The notes under the pieces were generated by a model. That model was given only the letters and a program-made list of their open reading frames with translations, searched no databases and was not told the origin of the DNA. 9,624 nucleotides of DNA from Erginobacter sp964465735 (lineage in GTDB: Bacteria > Auribacterota > Erginobacteria > Erginobacterales > Erginobacteraceae): NCBI GenBank assembly GCA_964465735.1, contig CAYXKT010000109.1, positions 1 through 9,624 on the forward strand. Reading direction: 5' to 3'. Each line of letters opens with the position of its first letter. The stretch's first letter is position 1. The position numbers and the translations under genes are program-made. Below, piece by piece: positions 1-7,182 of the stretch.

Positions 1-44
1 TTTTTCTTGGCCCCTATGGCCGGGAATATATTTCTTGCTGTTAG
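1..44 (+). other. Possible 3' tail of an upstream gene
   Basis: The first 44 bases could be the last codons of a gene truncated by the window edge. One frame (from base 3) is open to a TAG at 42-44 with codons typical of this genome, which would leave 12 nt before the next start. A second frame (from base 2) is open to a TGA at 65-67 and would overlap the next gene by 11 nt; its tail is hydrophobic. The fragment is too short to choose between these or name a product. MacB genes often follow a MacA-like adaptor gene, but nothing here shows that. Confidence 0.2.
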
Positions 45-56
45 GTGCCCAACGCT

Positions 57-2036
57 ATGTCCGGTGAACCGATAATCGAGCTGATCAACGTCCGCCGCTT
101 CTACCAGCTGGGGCCGACTACGGTCCGGGCCCTGGTCGGGTGCACCCTGACAATATCTCAAGGAGAGTTTGTAGTTGTGATGGGCCCCTCCGGTTCCGGG
201 AAGTCCACCTTTCTCCATATCCTCGGACTGCTCGACCGGCCGGACGGCGGAACCTACCGCCTGGAGGGTGAGGATGTCGGGGGTCTGCCGGATAACCGGC
301 TGGCCTACCTCCGGAATCGCCGGATGGGGTTTGTCTTCCAGCAATTCCACCTCCTGCCGATCAATACCGCCCTGGAGAACGCCGCGCTGCCTCTGATCTA
401 CGCCGGCCGGAGCTCCTGCCGCGAGGCCGCTCTGACCCGGATCCGGGAGGTCGGACTAACCGGCCGGGCCGGCCATCTGCCCAATGAACTCTCCGGCGGC
501 GAGCGGCAGCGGGTGGCGATCGCCCGTTCCCTGGTTAACGACCCGGCGATTATCTTTGCCGACGAGCCGACCGGCAACCTCGACAGCGTCAGCGGCGAGG
601 AGATCATCTCGCTTCTGGAGAGTCTCAACCGTCAGGGGAAGACAGTGGTTATGGTTACTCACGAGGAGCGGCTGGCCGAGCGGGCCAGTCGGGTGATCCG
701 GATGCGGGACGGTGAAGTTGTCTCCGACCGGCGCCGGGAGGACTTTTACCCGATCGCTCCACCGGTGAAATCTTTGGTGGAAACTCCCCGGGCCGAAACC
801 TGCCCGACTTCTTCCGGCGGCCGGGCGGTTTTAAAAGATCATTTCCGGGAGTCTCTCCGGGCGGTATTTTCTCACCGGCTCCGTTCCCTGCTCTCGATGC
901 TCGGGATCCTGATCGGGGTCGGGGCGGTGATCGCGATGCTGGCCCTGGGGGCCGGGGCCAAACAGTCCATTGAAAAGGATCTGGCCCGTCTCGGATCCAA
1001 CCTGCTGATGGTCCGACCGGGATCCCGGACTATGCGTGGGGTGAGGATGGAAGCCGGGGCGGTTACCCGGTTCACCATTTCCGACGCCGAGGCGATGGGG
1101 AAGCTGCCCGATATCCGCCGGGTCTCTCCTTCGATTTCCGGCCGGGGACAGCTGGTCTGGGGGAACCGCAACTGGAACACCCGGCTCCAGGGGGTAGGGG
1201 TCGATTACCCCCAGATGCGGGCGTCAGTCCCCCTGCAGGGGAGGTTCTTCACCGAGGAGGAACTCCGCCGCCGGGACCGGGTGGTTGTGATCGGGGCGAC
1301 CATTGTCCGGGAGCTGTTCGGGGACCGGGACCCGGTGGGAGCGGAGATCAAGATCAACCGTCAGAGCTTCCGGGTGATCGGGGTGCTTCCGGAGAAAGGA
1401 AGTCAGGGCTGGAGGGACCGCGATGACGAGGCTCTGATCCCGATTACCACCGCGATGCACCGGGTTATGGGAAAGGACTATGTCGATTCGATCGATGTCG
1501 AGGTGATGGGCGCGGCGCTGATGGAAGCGGCCGAAGAGGAACTGCGGCGGTTAATTATCCAGCGACATCGTCTGACCCCGGAACGGGAGGATTCTTTTCA
1601 GATCCGCAATATGGCCGAGATCCAGGAGATGATCCAGGAGACTACCCGGACGATGAGCCTGCTTCTGGGCTCAATCGCCGCTATCTCCCTGCTGGTCGGG
1701 GGGATCGGAATTATGAACATTATGCTGGTCTCAGTCACCGAGCGGACCCGGGAGATCGGAATTAGGAAGGCGGTGGGCGCCGGCCGGAAGGATATCCTGG
1801 TCCAATTTTTGATTGAGGCGGTGGTGATGACCTTAAGCGGCGGCCTGGCCGGCGTGCTCCTCGGAGCGGGTATCTCCTGGCTCCTCTCGACCCTGGCCGG
1901 GTGGACAGTCCGGGTGACCCCGTTCTCGGTGATCCTGGCCACGGCTTTCTCGGTCCTGGTCGGCCTGGTTTTCGGTCTCTGGCCGGCCCGCCAGGCCGCC
2001 CGCCTCTCCCCGATAGCCGCCCTGCGCTACGAGTAA
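57..2036 (+). CDS. macB: MacB-type ABC exporter, fused ATPase and permease
   Basis: Inner-membrane ABC transporter subunit of the MacB family, which works with a periplasmic adaptor (MacA) and a TolC-like channel to expel macrolides, peptides or other envelope substrates. The N-terminal ATPase has Walker A GPSGSGKST at residues 43-51, a Q-loop glutamine near 95-96, the signature LSGGE at 145-149, Walker B IIFADE at 165-170 and the switch histidine at 202. A linker leads to a first membrane segment (about 278-298), a large extracytoplasmic MacB_PCD-type domain (about 300-530), then an FtsX-type permease with three segments (about 534-562, 586-610, 624-644). At 659 aa it matches full-length MacB (about 650 aa). 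I chose ATG 57 over GTG 45 because AGGTG at 43-47 lies 9 nt ahead of it; the GTG has no ribosome site and would add four residues. The substrate cannot be read from sequence. No MacA or TolC gene is in view; MacA could lie just upstream. Confidence 0.9.
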   Translation: MSGEPIIELINVRRFYQLGPTTVRALVGCTLTISQGEFVVVMGPSGSGKSTFLHILGLLDRPDGGTYRLEGEDVGGLPDNRLAYLRNRRMGFVFQQFHLLPINTALENAALPLIYAGRSSCREAALTRIREVGLTGRAGHLPNELSGGERQRVAIARSLVNDPAIIFADEPTGNLDSVSGEEIISLLESLNRQGKTVVMVTHEERLAERASRVIRMRDGEVVSDRRREDFYPIAPPVKSLVETPRAETCPTSSGGRAVLKDHFRESLRAVFSHRLRSLLSMLGILIGVGAVIAMLALGAGAKQSIEKDLARLGSNLLMVRPGSRTMRGVRMEAGAVTRFTISDAEAMGKLPDIRRVSPSISGRGQLVWGNRNWNTRLQGVGVDYPQMRASVPLQGRFFTEEELRRRDRVVVIGATIVRELFGDRDPVGAEIKINRQSFRVIGVLPEKGSQGWRDRDDEALIPITTAMHRVMGKDYVDSIDVEVMGAALMEAAEEELRRLIIQRHRLTPEREDSFQIRNMAEIQEMIQETTRTMSLLLGSIAAISLLVGGIGIMNIMLVSVTERTREIGIRKAVGAGRKDILVQFLIEAVVMTLSGGLAGVLLGAGISWLLSTLAGWTVRVTPFSVILATAFSVLVGLVFGLWPARQAARLSPIAALRYE

Positions 2037-2096
2037 CCCCGACACCGGCGGGTTAATTTCTGGATTCTGTCTCCGGGATCCTGTACTCTGCCTGGT

Positions 2097-3371
2097 ATGA
2101 CCATTATTGAACGCGATCAAATTGGGATCTTCGGGAAGATGAACTCCGGCAAGAGCAGTCTGATTAACCTGCTCACCCAGCAGGAGACTTCGATTGTTGA
2201 TTCTACCCCCGGTACTACCGCCGATACCCGGATCGCCGTTCAGGAGATCCACGGTCTGGGGCCGGTCAGACTCTACGATACCGCCGGGCTTGATGAAACG
2301 GCCGGCCTCGGCGAGAAGAAACGGAAGAAGGTTCTGGCCCTGCTCAAACAATGCGACCTGGTCCTCCTGATAATCGATCCTCGTTGCGGGGAATTCGGAC
2401 CGGAACGCGAGATCGTCAGCCGGGCGCGGCAGCGACCGGTCCCCCTGCTGACCGTCTATAATATCTTCCGATCTTCGGACCGGGACCGGATCCCCGCGGT
2501 GGAGAAAGCTGTCCCGGAGTTGAAATTCTTTCCCCGGATCGAACTCTCCGCTGTTGACCCCGGCTGCCGGTCACCCCTGCTCGAATTTATCCTCAAAAAT
2601 TACCGATCCCGGAATTTCCCGGTCCCGCTTCTCCCATCTCTTCAGCCGGACGAGTATTATCTTCTGGTCACCCCGATGGATGCGGAAACACCGGCCGGGC
2701 GCCTGATCCGGCCCCAGGCGATGGTCGGGGAGTATATTACCCGGAACTGGGCTTATCCGGTCTTTTTTCGTCTCAATCTCTCCCGGGGCCGGTCCTCCGA
2801 TACCGCCCGGCGGGAGTCGGAAAAATCCCGCTTTCTCGACCTGGTCAACGGCCTTCCCCGCCGGCCACGACTGATCATCATCGATTCTCAGGCCCTCGAT
2901 CCGCTGGCTGACTGGTGTCCCCGGGGAGTTGAACTGACCACTTTCTCGATTGTGATGATAAATTATCAGACCCGAGGCCGCCTCGACCACTTTGCCCGGG
3001 GTACCCGGAAGCTCCAGACCCTTCAGGCTCAGGATCGGGTCCTGATCGCTGAGGCCTGTAACCACTCCCGACTGGGGGAGGATATCGGTACGGTCCAGCT
3101 GCCCAATCTCTTTGGGAAACATCTCCCCGGGGTTGAACTGGTCCATAATTTCGGGCGGGAACTGAAGGATCCGGAAGAGTTGAAGAAATATCAGCTGATC
3201 ATTCACTGCGGCGGCTGTATGATCAGTTCTCAGCAGATGTTAGCCCGGGTGAGGGAATTGGAGACACTGGGAGTTCCGGCTTCCAATTACGGGCTGGCCC
3301 TGGCCTGGTTCCAGGGTCCGGAGGTCCTGGAAAAAGTCCTTGCCCCCTGGGGGATCTCCTCCCGGGAATAA
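2097..3371 (+). CDS. hydF: [FeFe]-hydrogenase H-cluster maturation GTPase HydF
   Basis: HydF is the scaffold and carrier that receives the diiron subcluster built by HydE and HydG and delivers it to apo-[FeFe]-hydrogenase HydA in the cytoplasm. Domains in order: a Era/TrmE-like GTPase (about 8-170), a dimerisation region (about 180-265), and a C-terminal [4Fe-4S] domain. G1 is GKMNSGKS (13-20), G2 lies in STPGTTAD (36-43), G3 is DTAG (61-64), G5-like SA is at 151-152. The cluster motif is intact: C321-x-H323, then C371-x2-C374 in HCGGC, matching the HydF pattern CxHx(46-53)HCxxC, with EDIGTV following the first part. Length 424 aa is usual. The G4 motif, normally NKxD, reads NIFR at 122-125, so guanine specificity may be altered. 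The ATG at 2097 is the first Met and lacks a good Shine-Dalgarno site. It sits 60 nt after macB with no convincing terminator between, so read-through is likely. hydE and hydG are not adjacent. Confidence 0.92.
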   Translation: MTIIERDQIGIFGKMNSGKSSLINLLTQQETSIVDSTPGTTADTRIAVQEIHGLGPVRLYDTAGLDETAGLGEKKRKKVLALLKQCDLVLLIIDPRCGEFGPEREIVSRARQRPVPLLTVYNIFRSSDRDRIPAVEKAVPELKFFPRIELSAVDPGCRSPLLEFILKNYRSRNFPVPLLPSLQPDEYYLLVTPMDAETPAGRLIRPQAMVGEYITRNWAYPVFFRLNLSRGRSSDTARRESEKSRFLDLVNGLPRRPRLIIIDSQALDPLADWCPRGVELTTFSIVMINYQTRGRLDHFARGTRKLQTLQAQDRVLIAEACNHSRLGEDIGTVQLPNLFGKHLPGVELVHNFGRELKDPEELKKYQLIIHCGGCMISSQQMLARVRELETLGVPASNYGLALAWFQGPEVLEKVLAPWGISSRE

Positions 3372-3444
3372 CCTTTTTACCCCGGAATTTTCGTGTTCCG
3401 CGGTTGTGACCCTGGCCGCCGAGGAAGATTAATTAGATTTGCCC

Positions 3445-3474
3445 TTGACGGGGAGGTCCTAAATAGCTTTTAAT
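3445..3474 (+). promoter_or_regulatory. Candidate sigma-70 promoter of the nusA operon
   Basis: TTGACG (3445-3450, 5/6 match to the -35 consensus) is followed after 18 nt by TTTAAT (3469-3474, 5/6 match to the -10 consensus, mismatch at the usually strong second position). An AT-rich stretch runs through 3461-3481, unlike the GC-rich surroundings, and AATTAGATTT (3431-3440) lies upstream like an UP element. Transcription would start near 3481-3486 and give a leader of about 135 nt before nusA. Other registers within the TAATATATAA tract are possible, so the exact -10 is uncertain. Confidence 0.55.
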
Positions 3475-3513
3475 ATATAAGATTCAGTGGGGGATGATGA
3501 ATTTGGCGGTGCG

Positions 3514-3540
3514 AAGAGTGGGTAACCAGCCCACTCTTTT
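3514..3540 (+). terminator. Intrinsic terminator hairpin, probable nusA leader attenuator
   Basis: A perfect 9-bp stem AAGAGTGGG (3514-3522) / CCCACTCTT (3530-3538) with the 7-nt loop TAACCAG, then two more T, a G and ATTT. The U tract is short and interrupted, the style of a weak intrinsic terminator. It lies about 35 nt downstream of the candidate transcription start and 80 nt before nusA, so it fits an attenuator better than a hydF terminator, though it could also stop hydF transcripts. Known parallel: in Bacillus subtilis NusA represses its own operon through a NusA-dependent terminator in the leader. A second copy of AGTGGG at 3486-3491 could pair with the same CCCACT arm and act as a competing helix. 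Confidence 0.7.
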
Positions 3541-3547
3541 GATTTGG

Positions 3548-3591
3548 CCCGGATTAAGCCGGGACACGGACGATTTCCCGGATTGGCCGGG
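3548..3591 (+). repeat. Two tandem near-identical hairpins in the nusA leader
   Basis: Hairpin one is CCCGG (3548-3552), loop ATTAAG, CCGGG (3559-3563). Hairpin two is CCCGG (3577-3581), loop ATTGG, CCGGG (3587-3591). They share CCCGGATT and CCGGG, so the pair is also an imperfect direct repeat 29 nt apart. They sit between the attenuator and the nusA ribosome site (AAGGTGG, 3609-3615), which stays free. Function is unknown: RNA structure in the leader, a protein site, or chance in GC-rich sequence. Confidence 0.45.
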
Positions 3592-3619
3592 TTAATAGAT
3601 ATATCCAGAAGGTGGAATT

Positions 3620-4867
3620 ATGAACGCTGATTTGATTGCTGTCCTTGATATGATGGAACGGGAGAAAGGGATCTCTCGGGAAGTTCTGATTGAGGCTATT
3701 CAGTCGTCTCTTCTTTCGGCTTCCAAGAAGGCTCTGGGGCCGGCTCGGGACCTTGAGGTGACAATTGACCCCAAGACCGGAGCAATCAAGGCCTACTCTC
3801 GGCTGATTGTGGTCGAACAGATCAGTGACCCCTACGGGGAGATTACCCTGCAAGACGCGGTCAAGATTGAGCCTGAGTCCAAGATCGGAGATGAGGTGGT
3901 CAAGGAGGTGACCCCGAAAAATTTCGGCCGGATCGCCGCCCAGACCGCCAAGCAGGTCGTGATCCAGAAGATCCGGGAAGCGGAAAAGGATGTGGTTTTT
4001 GGCGAGTTCCAGTCCCGAGTGGGAGAGATCATCAGCGGTGTGGTCCGTCATCACGAGAAACAGAACGTTATTATCGATCTCGGCCGGAGCGAGGGGGTGA
4101 TGCCCCCCCGGGAACAGTGTTACCACGAGGACTATCGCCTGGGGAGCCGGGTCAGGGTCTATATCCTGGCGGTCCGCGATGGGGTCAAGGGACCGGAAGT
4201 TATCCTCTCCCGGACCCATCCCAACTTCGTGAAGAGACTTTTTGAACTGGAAGTGCCGGAGATCGACGAAGGGGCGGTGGAGATCAAGGGCATTGCCCGA
4301 GAACCCGGCTATCGGACCAAGGTGGCGGTCTTTTCCCTTCAGGACAATGTGGACAGCGTCGGTGCCTGCGTCGGATTGCGCGGTAACCGGGTCAAGGCGG
4401 TGGTCCGGGAACTCAACGGGGAAAAGATCGATATTATCCGCTACGATGACGATCCGGTCACCTATATTACCAATGCTCTCAGCCCGGCCAAGCTGAAACA
4501 GGTCACGGTTGATCCGATCAAGGGGGAGGCGGAGGTGATCGTGGATGAGGATCAGCTCTCACTGGCGATCGGGAAGAAGGGACAGAATGTCCGCCTCTCC
4601 TCGCGCCTGACCGGTTGGAAGATCGATATCTATCGGGAAGGCGAAGTGCTCAAGGGGGTGAAGACGGCGATTGCCGCCCTCACCGATATCCCGGGGGTGG
4701 GGGAGAAGATGGCCCGGAACCTGGTTGAGGCCGGATTTGTCGGCCTGCCGGTGATCGCCATCTCTGATCCTGCCGACTTGATGGAGGTGGAGGGGATCGG
4801 GGAGAAAACCGCCGAGGAACTGATCCGGATTGCCCGGGAAACCTCGGAAAAATTGGAAAAAAGTTAA
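3620..4867 (+). CDS. nusA: Transcription termination/antitermination factor NusA
   Basis: NusA binds RNA polymerase and nascent RNA, and promotes pausing, intrinsic termination and antitermination. Domains in order: the N-terminal polymerase-binding domain (about 1-125, beginning MNADLIAVLDMMEREKGI), an S1 domain (about 134-200, from GEIISGVV to VILSRTHP), KH1 (about 205-280, with VGACVGLRGNRV at 247-258) and KH2 (about 285-340, with AIGKKGQNV at 316-324). The last 75 residues hold two helix-hairpin-helix motifs, DIPGVGEKMA and EVEGIGEKTA, instead of the longer acidic repeats of E. coli NusA. Total length is 415 aa. The start is set by AAGGTGG at 3609-3615 just ahead of ATG 3620. It is the first gene of the operon; rimP, the usual preceding gene, is missing, and ylxR/ylxQ are missing after it. 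The leader hairpin suggests autoregulation. Identification is secure; the regulation is inference. Confidence 0.97.
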   Translation: MNADLIAVLDMMEREKGISREVLIEAIQSSLLSASKKALGPARDLEVTIDPKTGAIKAYSRLIVVEQISDPYGEITLQDAVKIEPESKIGDEVVKEVTPKNFGRIAAQTAKQVVIQKIREAEKDVVFGEFQSRVGEIISGVVRHHEKQNVIIDLGRSEGVMPPREQCYHEDYRLGSRVRVYILAVRDGVKGPEVILSRTHPNFVKRLFELEVPEIDEGAVEIKGIAREPGYRTKVAVFSLQDNVDSVGACVGLRGNRVKAVVRELNGEKIDIIRYDDDPVTYITNALSPAKLKQVTVDPIKGEAEVIVDEDQLSLAIGKKGQNVRLSSRLTGWKIDIYREGEVLKGVKTAIAALTDIPGVGEKMARNLVEAGFVGLPVIAISDPADLMEVEGIGEKTAEELIRIARETSEKLEKS

Positions 4868-4945
4868 AGCGAAGTCCGGCTCTGATCCGGGTCCCGCTGG
4901 ACTCCGGTGCCGACAGCCGGTGAAGTTAGGAAAAGAGTATAGCCT

Positions 4946-7033
4946 ATGCGAGTATATGCCTTAGCCAAGGAATTATCACTGACCAGTAAAGAACTCCTCT
5001 CCCGGTTGAAGGAGATGGGGATTGAGGTTGCTTCTCATTCTTCCTCTTTAAGCGAGGATCAGGTGGAACAGGTCCGGAAAGATATTGCCGGACCGGCCCC
5101 CAAAAAAGAGAAGGCGAAAGAAAAAGCCCCCCCGAAGCCGGCGCCAAAGCCGGTCTCCAGGACTCCGGAAACTAATGGAGAAGAGCCTCTAAAGAAGGAA
5201 GAAGAGACTCCGAAGGCGGAGCCCACTCCCTCCGAGCCGGCCGCGGACCAGGAGGTAGTGGTCAAGTTTCCGGTTACTGTCCGGCAGCTGGCCGAGTATA
5301 TCGATCTGAAACCCAATGTCCTGATCAAGAAACTTCTGGAGATGGGAGTTTTCGCCTCCCTGAACCAGTTCCTTGATGAGGAGACGGCCCTGATCTTGGG
5401 GAACGAATACGGACGGGAGATTGTCGTCTATTCCCCGGAGAAAGCTGAAGCCCCTGAAACCCCCGAACACCAGAAACCTCCGGCCCGTCCGGCCCCGCCG
5501 GTGGGGGCCAATCTCCGGCCTCGGGATCCGGTGGTTACGATGATGGGGCATATCGATCACGGGAAGACTTCGATCCTTGACCGGATCCGGAAATCTCGGG
5601 TTACCGCCGGCGAGGCCGGGGGGATTACCCAGCATATCGGGGCTTACCGGTTAAAGACAGGAAAAGGGAGCATTACCTTTCTTGATACCCCCGGCCACGC
5701 CGCTTTCACCACGATGCGGGTCCGCGGTGCCCAGTTGACCGATATCGTGGTCCTGGTGGTGGCGGCTGATGAAGGGGTGATGCCTCAGACTGAGGAAGCG
5801 ATCAACCACGCCCGCGAGGCTGGTGTCCCGATCGTGGTTGCTCTGAATAAGATTGATAAGAGTACTGTTCGGCCCGATCGGGCCCGGCGCCAGTTGGCGG
5901 AACGGGGCCTGACCTCCGAGGTGCTGGGCGGTGAGACGATCGCGGTCGAGGTCTCGGCGACCTCCGGCCAGGGTATCGAACAGCTTCTGGAAATGATCCT
6001 GCTCCAGGCCGAAATAATGGAGCTGAAAGCTGATCCCGACGGACCCGCCTCCGGAGTGGTTATTGAAGCCAAACTTACTTCCGACCGCGGCCCGGTAGCC
6101 ACCGTCCTGGTTACAGAAGGGACGCTGCGTCGGGGGGATAGCCTGGTCTGTGGAGTATTCTCGGGCAAAGTCAAGGCGATCTTCGATGATATCGGCCGGG
6201 GAGTCGCCGAGGCTGGTCCCTCGACCCCGGTTGAAATTATGGGGTTGAGCGGGGTCCCCGGGGCCGGGGCGATCTTCGAGGTAGTGGAGAGCGAATCCCG
6301 GGCTCGGGAGATCAGTGGACAGCGCCGGGAGGAAAAGCAGGAGAAGTCCTGGGACGATTCTCGGAGAGTCAAGCTGGAAGATATCTTCTCCCAGTTTGCC
6401 GCCGACCAGATCCGGGAACTGAAGCTGCTGCTCAAGGGGGATGTTCAGGGTTCGGTGGAGGCGATTGAGGAGTCCCTTCACGAGATCCTGGAGGGGGGGA
6501 AGGACGAGATCAAACTCGATATCATTCATTCCGGGGTGGGCGCGGTCAATGAATCCGATGTGATGTTGGCTGCTGCCTCCGGGGCGGTGATTATCGGCTT
6601 CCAGGTCTCGGTGTCACCCAAAATTATCCGGTTGGCCGAAACCGAAGGAGTGGATATCCGTCAGTATCGGGTAATCTACAAGGTGATCGATGATATCCGT
6701 CTGGCCCTGGAGGGTCTGTTGGAACCGGAGGTGAAGGAAGTAATCCTTGGTGAGGCCCGGGTCAAGGAGATATTCAGGATCACCGGCTTGGGTACGGTTG
6801 CCGGGTCAGTGGTGGAGAAGGGTAGGATCAAACGCAAGGGCCGGGTCCGGGTGATGCGGGGGGTGGAAGAAGTGGCCTCCGACGTGGTTACCTCGCTGAA
6901 AAGGTTCAAGGAGACGGTGGAAGAGGTTACCGCCGGTAAGGAATGCGGGATCAGTCTGGGCAATTTCAAGGACTTCGAGGTCGGCGATACCCTGGTCGCC
7001 TACGAAGTCGAGAAGATTGCCCAGAAACTGTAG
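4946..7033 (+). CDS. infB: Translation initiation factor IF-2
   Basis: IF-2 is the GTPase that places formyl-Met-tRNA in the 30S P site and promotes 50S joining. The protein opens with an IF2_N-like helical domain (about 1-45), then a Lys/Glu/Pro-rich low-complexity linker (about 50-102), a second IF2_N domain (about 106-162), a short Pro-rich hinge, and the G domain: GHIDHGKT at 201-208 (Ile where Val is commonest), GGITQHIGA at 225-233, DTPGH at 247-251, NKID at 301-304 and SATSGQG from 337. Domain II starts near 365, and domains III and IV (fMet-tRNA binding) fill the rest. At 695 aa it resembles the shorter forms such as that of B. subtilis rather than the 890-aa E. coli form. AGGAAAAGAG (4928-4937) upstream of ATG 4946 is a moderate ribosome site. 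It follows nusA by 78 nt. No clear terminator follows. Confidence 0.97.
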   Translation: MRVYALAKELSLTSKELLSRLKEMGIEVASHSSSLSEDQVEQVRKDIAGPAPKKEKAKEKAPPKPAPKPVSRTPETNGEEPLKKEEETPKAEPTPSEPAADQEVVVKFPVTVRQLAEYIDLKPNVLIKKLLEMGVFASLNQFLDEETALILGNEYGREIVVYSPEKAEAPETPEHQKPPARPAPPVGANLRPRDPVVTMMGHIDHGKTSILDRIRKSRVTAGEAGGITQHIGAYRLKTGKGSITFLDTPGHAAFTTMRVRGAQLTDIVVLVVAADEGVMPQTEEAINHAREAGVPIVVALNKIDKSTVRPDRARRQLAERGLTSEVLGGETIAVEVSATSGQGIEQLLEMILLQAEIMELKADPDGPASGVVIEAKLTSDRGPVATVLVTEGTLRRGDSLVCGVFSGKVKAIFDDIGRGVAEAGPSTPVEIMGLSGVPGAGAIFEVVESESRAREISGQRREEKQEKSWDDSRRVKLEDIFSQFAADQIRELKLLLKGDVQGSVEAIEESLHEILEGGKDEIKLDIIHSGVGAVNESDVMLAAASGAVIIGFQVSVSPKIIRLAETEGVDIRQYRVIYKVIDDIRLALEGLLEPEVKEVILGEARVKEIFRITGLGTVAGSVVEKGRIKRKGRVRVMRGVEEVASDVVTSLKRFKETVEEVTAGKECGISLGNFKDFEVGDTLVAYEVEKIAQKL

Positions 7034-7080
7034 GGGCCCGGAGCCAAGATATATTCCGAATCCTGTTAATTTATTATTCT

Positions 7081-7120
7081 TTGAGTCAGGAGTCAGGGGA
7101 TATTCTTTATCCTGAATCAA
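7081..7120. repeat. Imperfect inverted repeat after infB
   Basis: TTGAGTCAGGA (7081-7091) pairs with TCCTGAATCAA (7110-7120), 10 of 11 positions, around an 18-nt loop. The left side also contains GAGTCAG twice in direct tandem (7083-7096), which allows a slipped alternative pairing with the same right arm. A run of seven G follows at once, with no T tract, so this is not a typical intrinsic terminator. Confidence 0.5.
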
Positions 7121-7182
7121 GGGGGGGCTGATCCCTTCTCGTCCCGCTTAACCAGTGTCAGAACAAAAACCCCGAAAACCAG

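Noticed and set aside
2035..2054. AACCC/GGGTT stem right after the macB stop as a terminator
   Set aside because: Only 5 bp with a 10-nt loop and no T tract; too weak to call.
1833..2351. 172-aa open frame on the - strand across the macB-hydF junction
   Set aside because: Overlaps two well-supported genes and shows no domain.
2571..3206. 211-aa open frame on the - strand opposite hydF
   Set aside because: Antisense to the HydF dimerisation and cluster domains, with no family features or ribosome site.
3383..3400. CGGAA/TTCCG stem after the hydF stop as a terminator
   Set aside because: Five base pairs, 8-nt loop and no following T run.
3481..3619. tRNA (as in the metY-rimP-nusA arrangement of E. 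coli) or a known riboswitch in the nusA leader
   Set aside because: No cloverleaf arms, TTC-type T loop or CCA end fits, and I recognise no riboswitch core.
3554..4219. 221-aa open frame on the - strand opposite nusA and its leader
   Set aside because: Mirror of NusA codons; composition is His/Asp/Leu-rich as expected for an antisense shadow.
5651..6529. 292-aa open frame on the - strand opposite infB
   Set aside because: It lies fully antisense to conserved IF-2 domains, has no recognisable motif, and long antisense frames are expected from the GC-rich codon pattern.
6943..7131. 62-aa + strand frame running from infB into the gap
   Set aside because: Begins inside infB in another frame, no motif and no conservation visible; judged a shadow.
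7119..7137. AAGGG/CCCTT stem after infB as a terminator
   Set aside because: Short stem followed by CTCGTCCCG rather than T residues.
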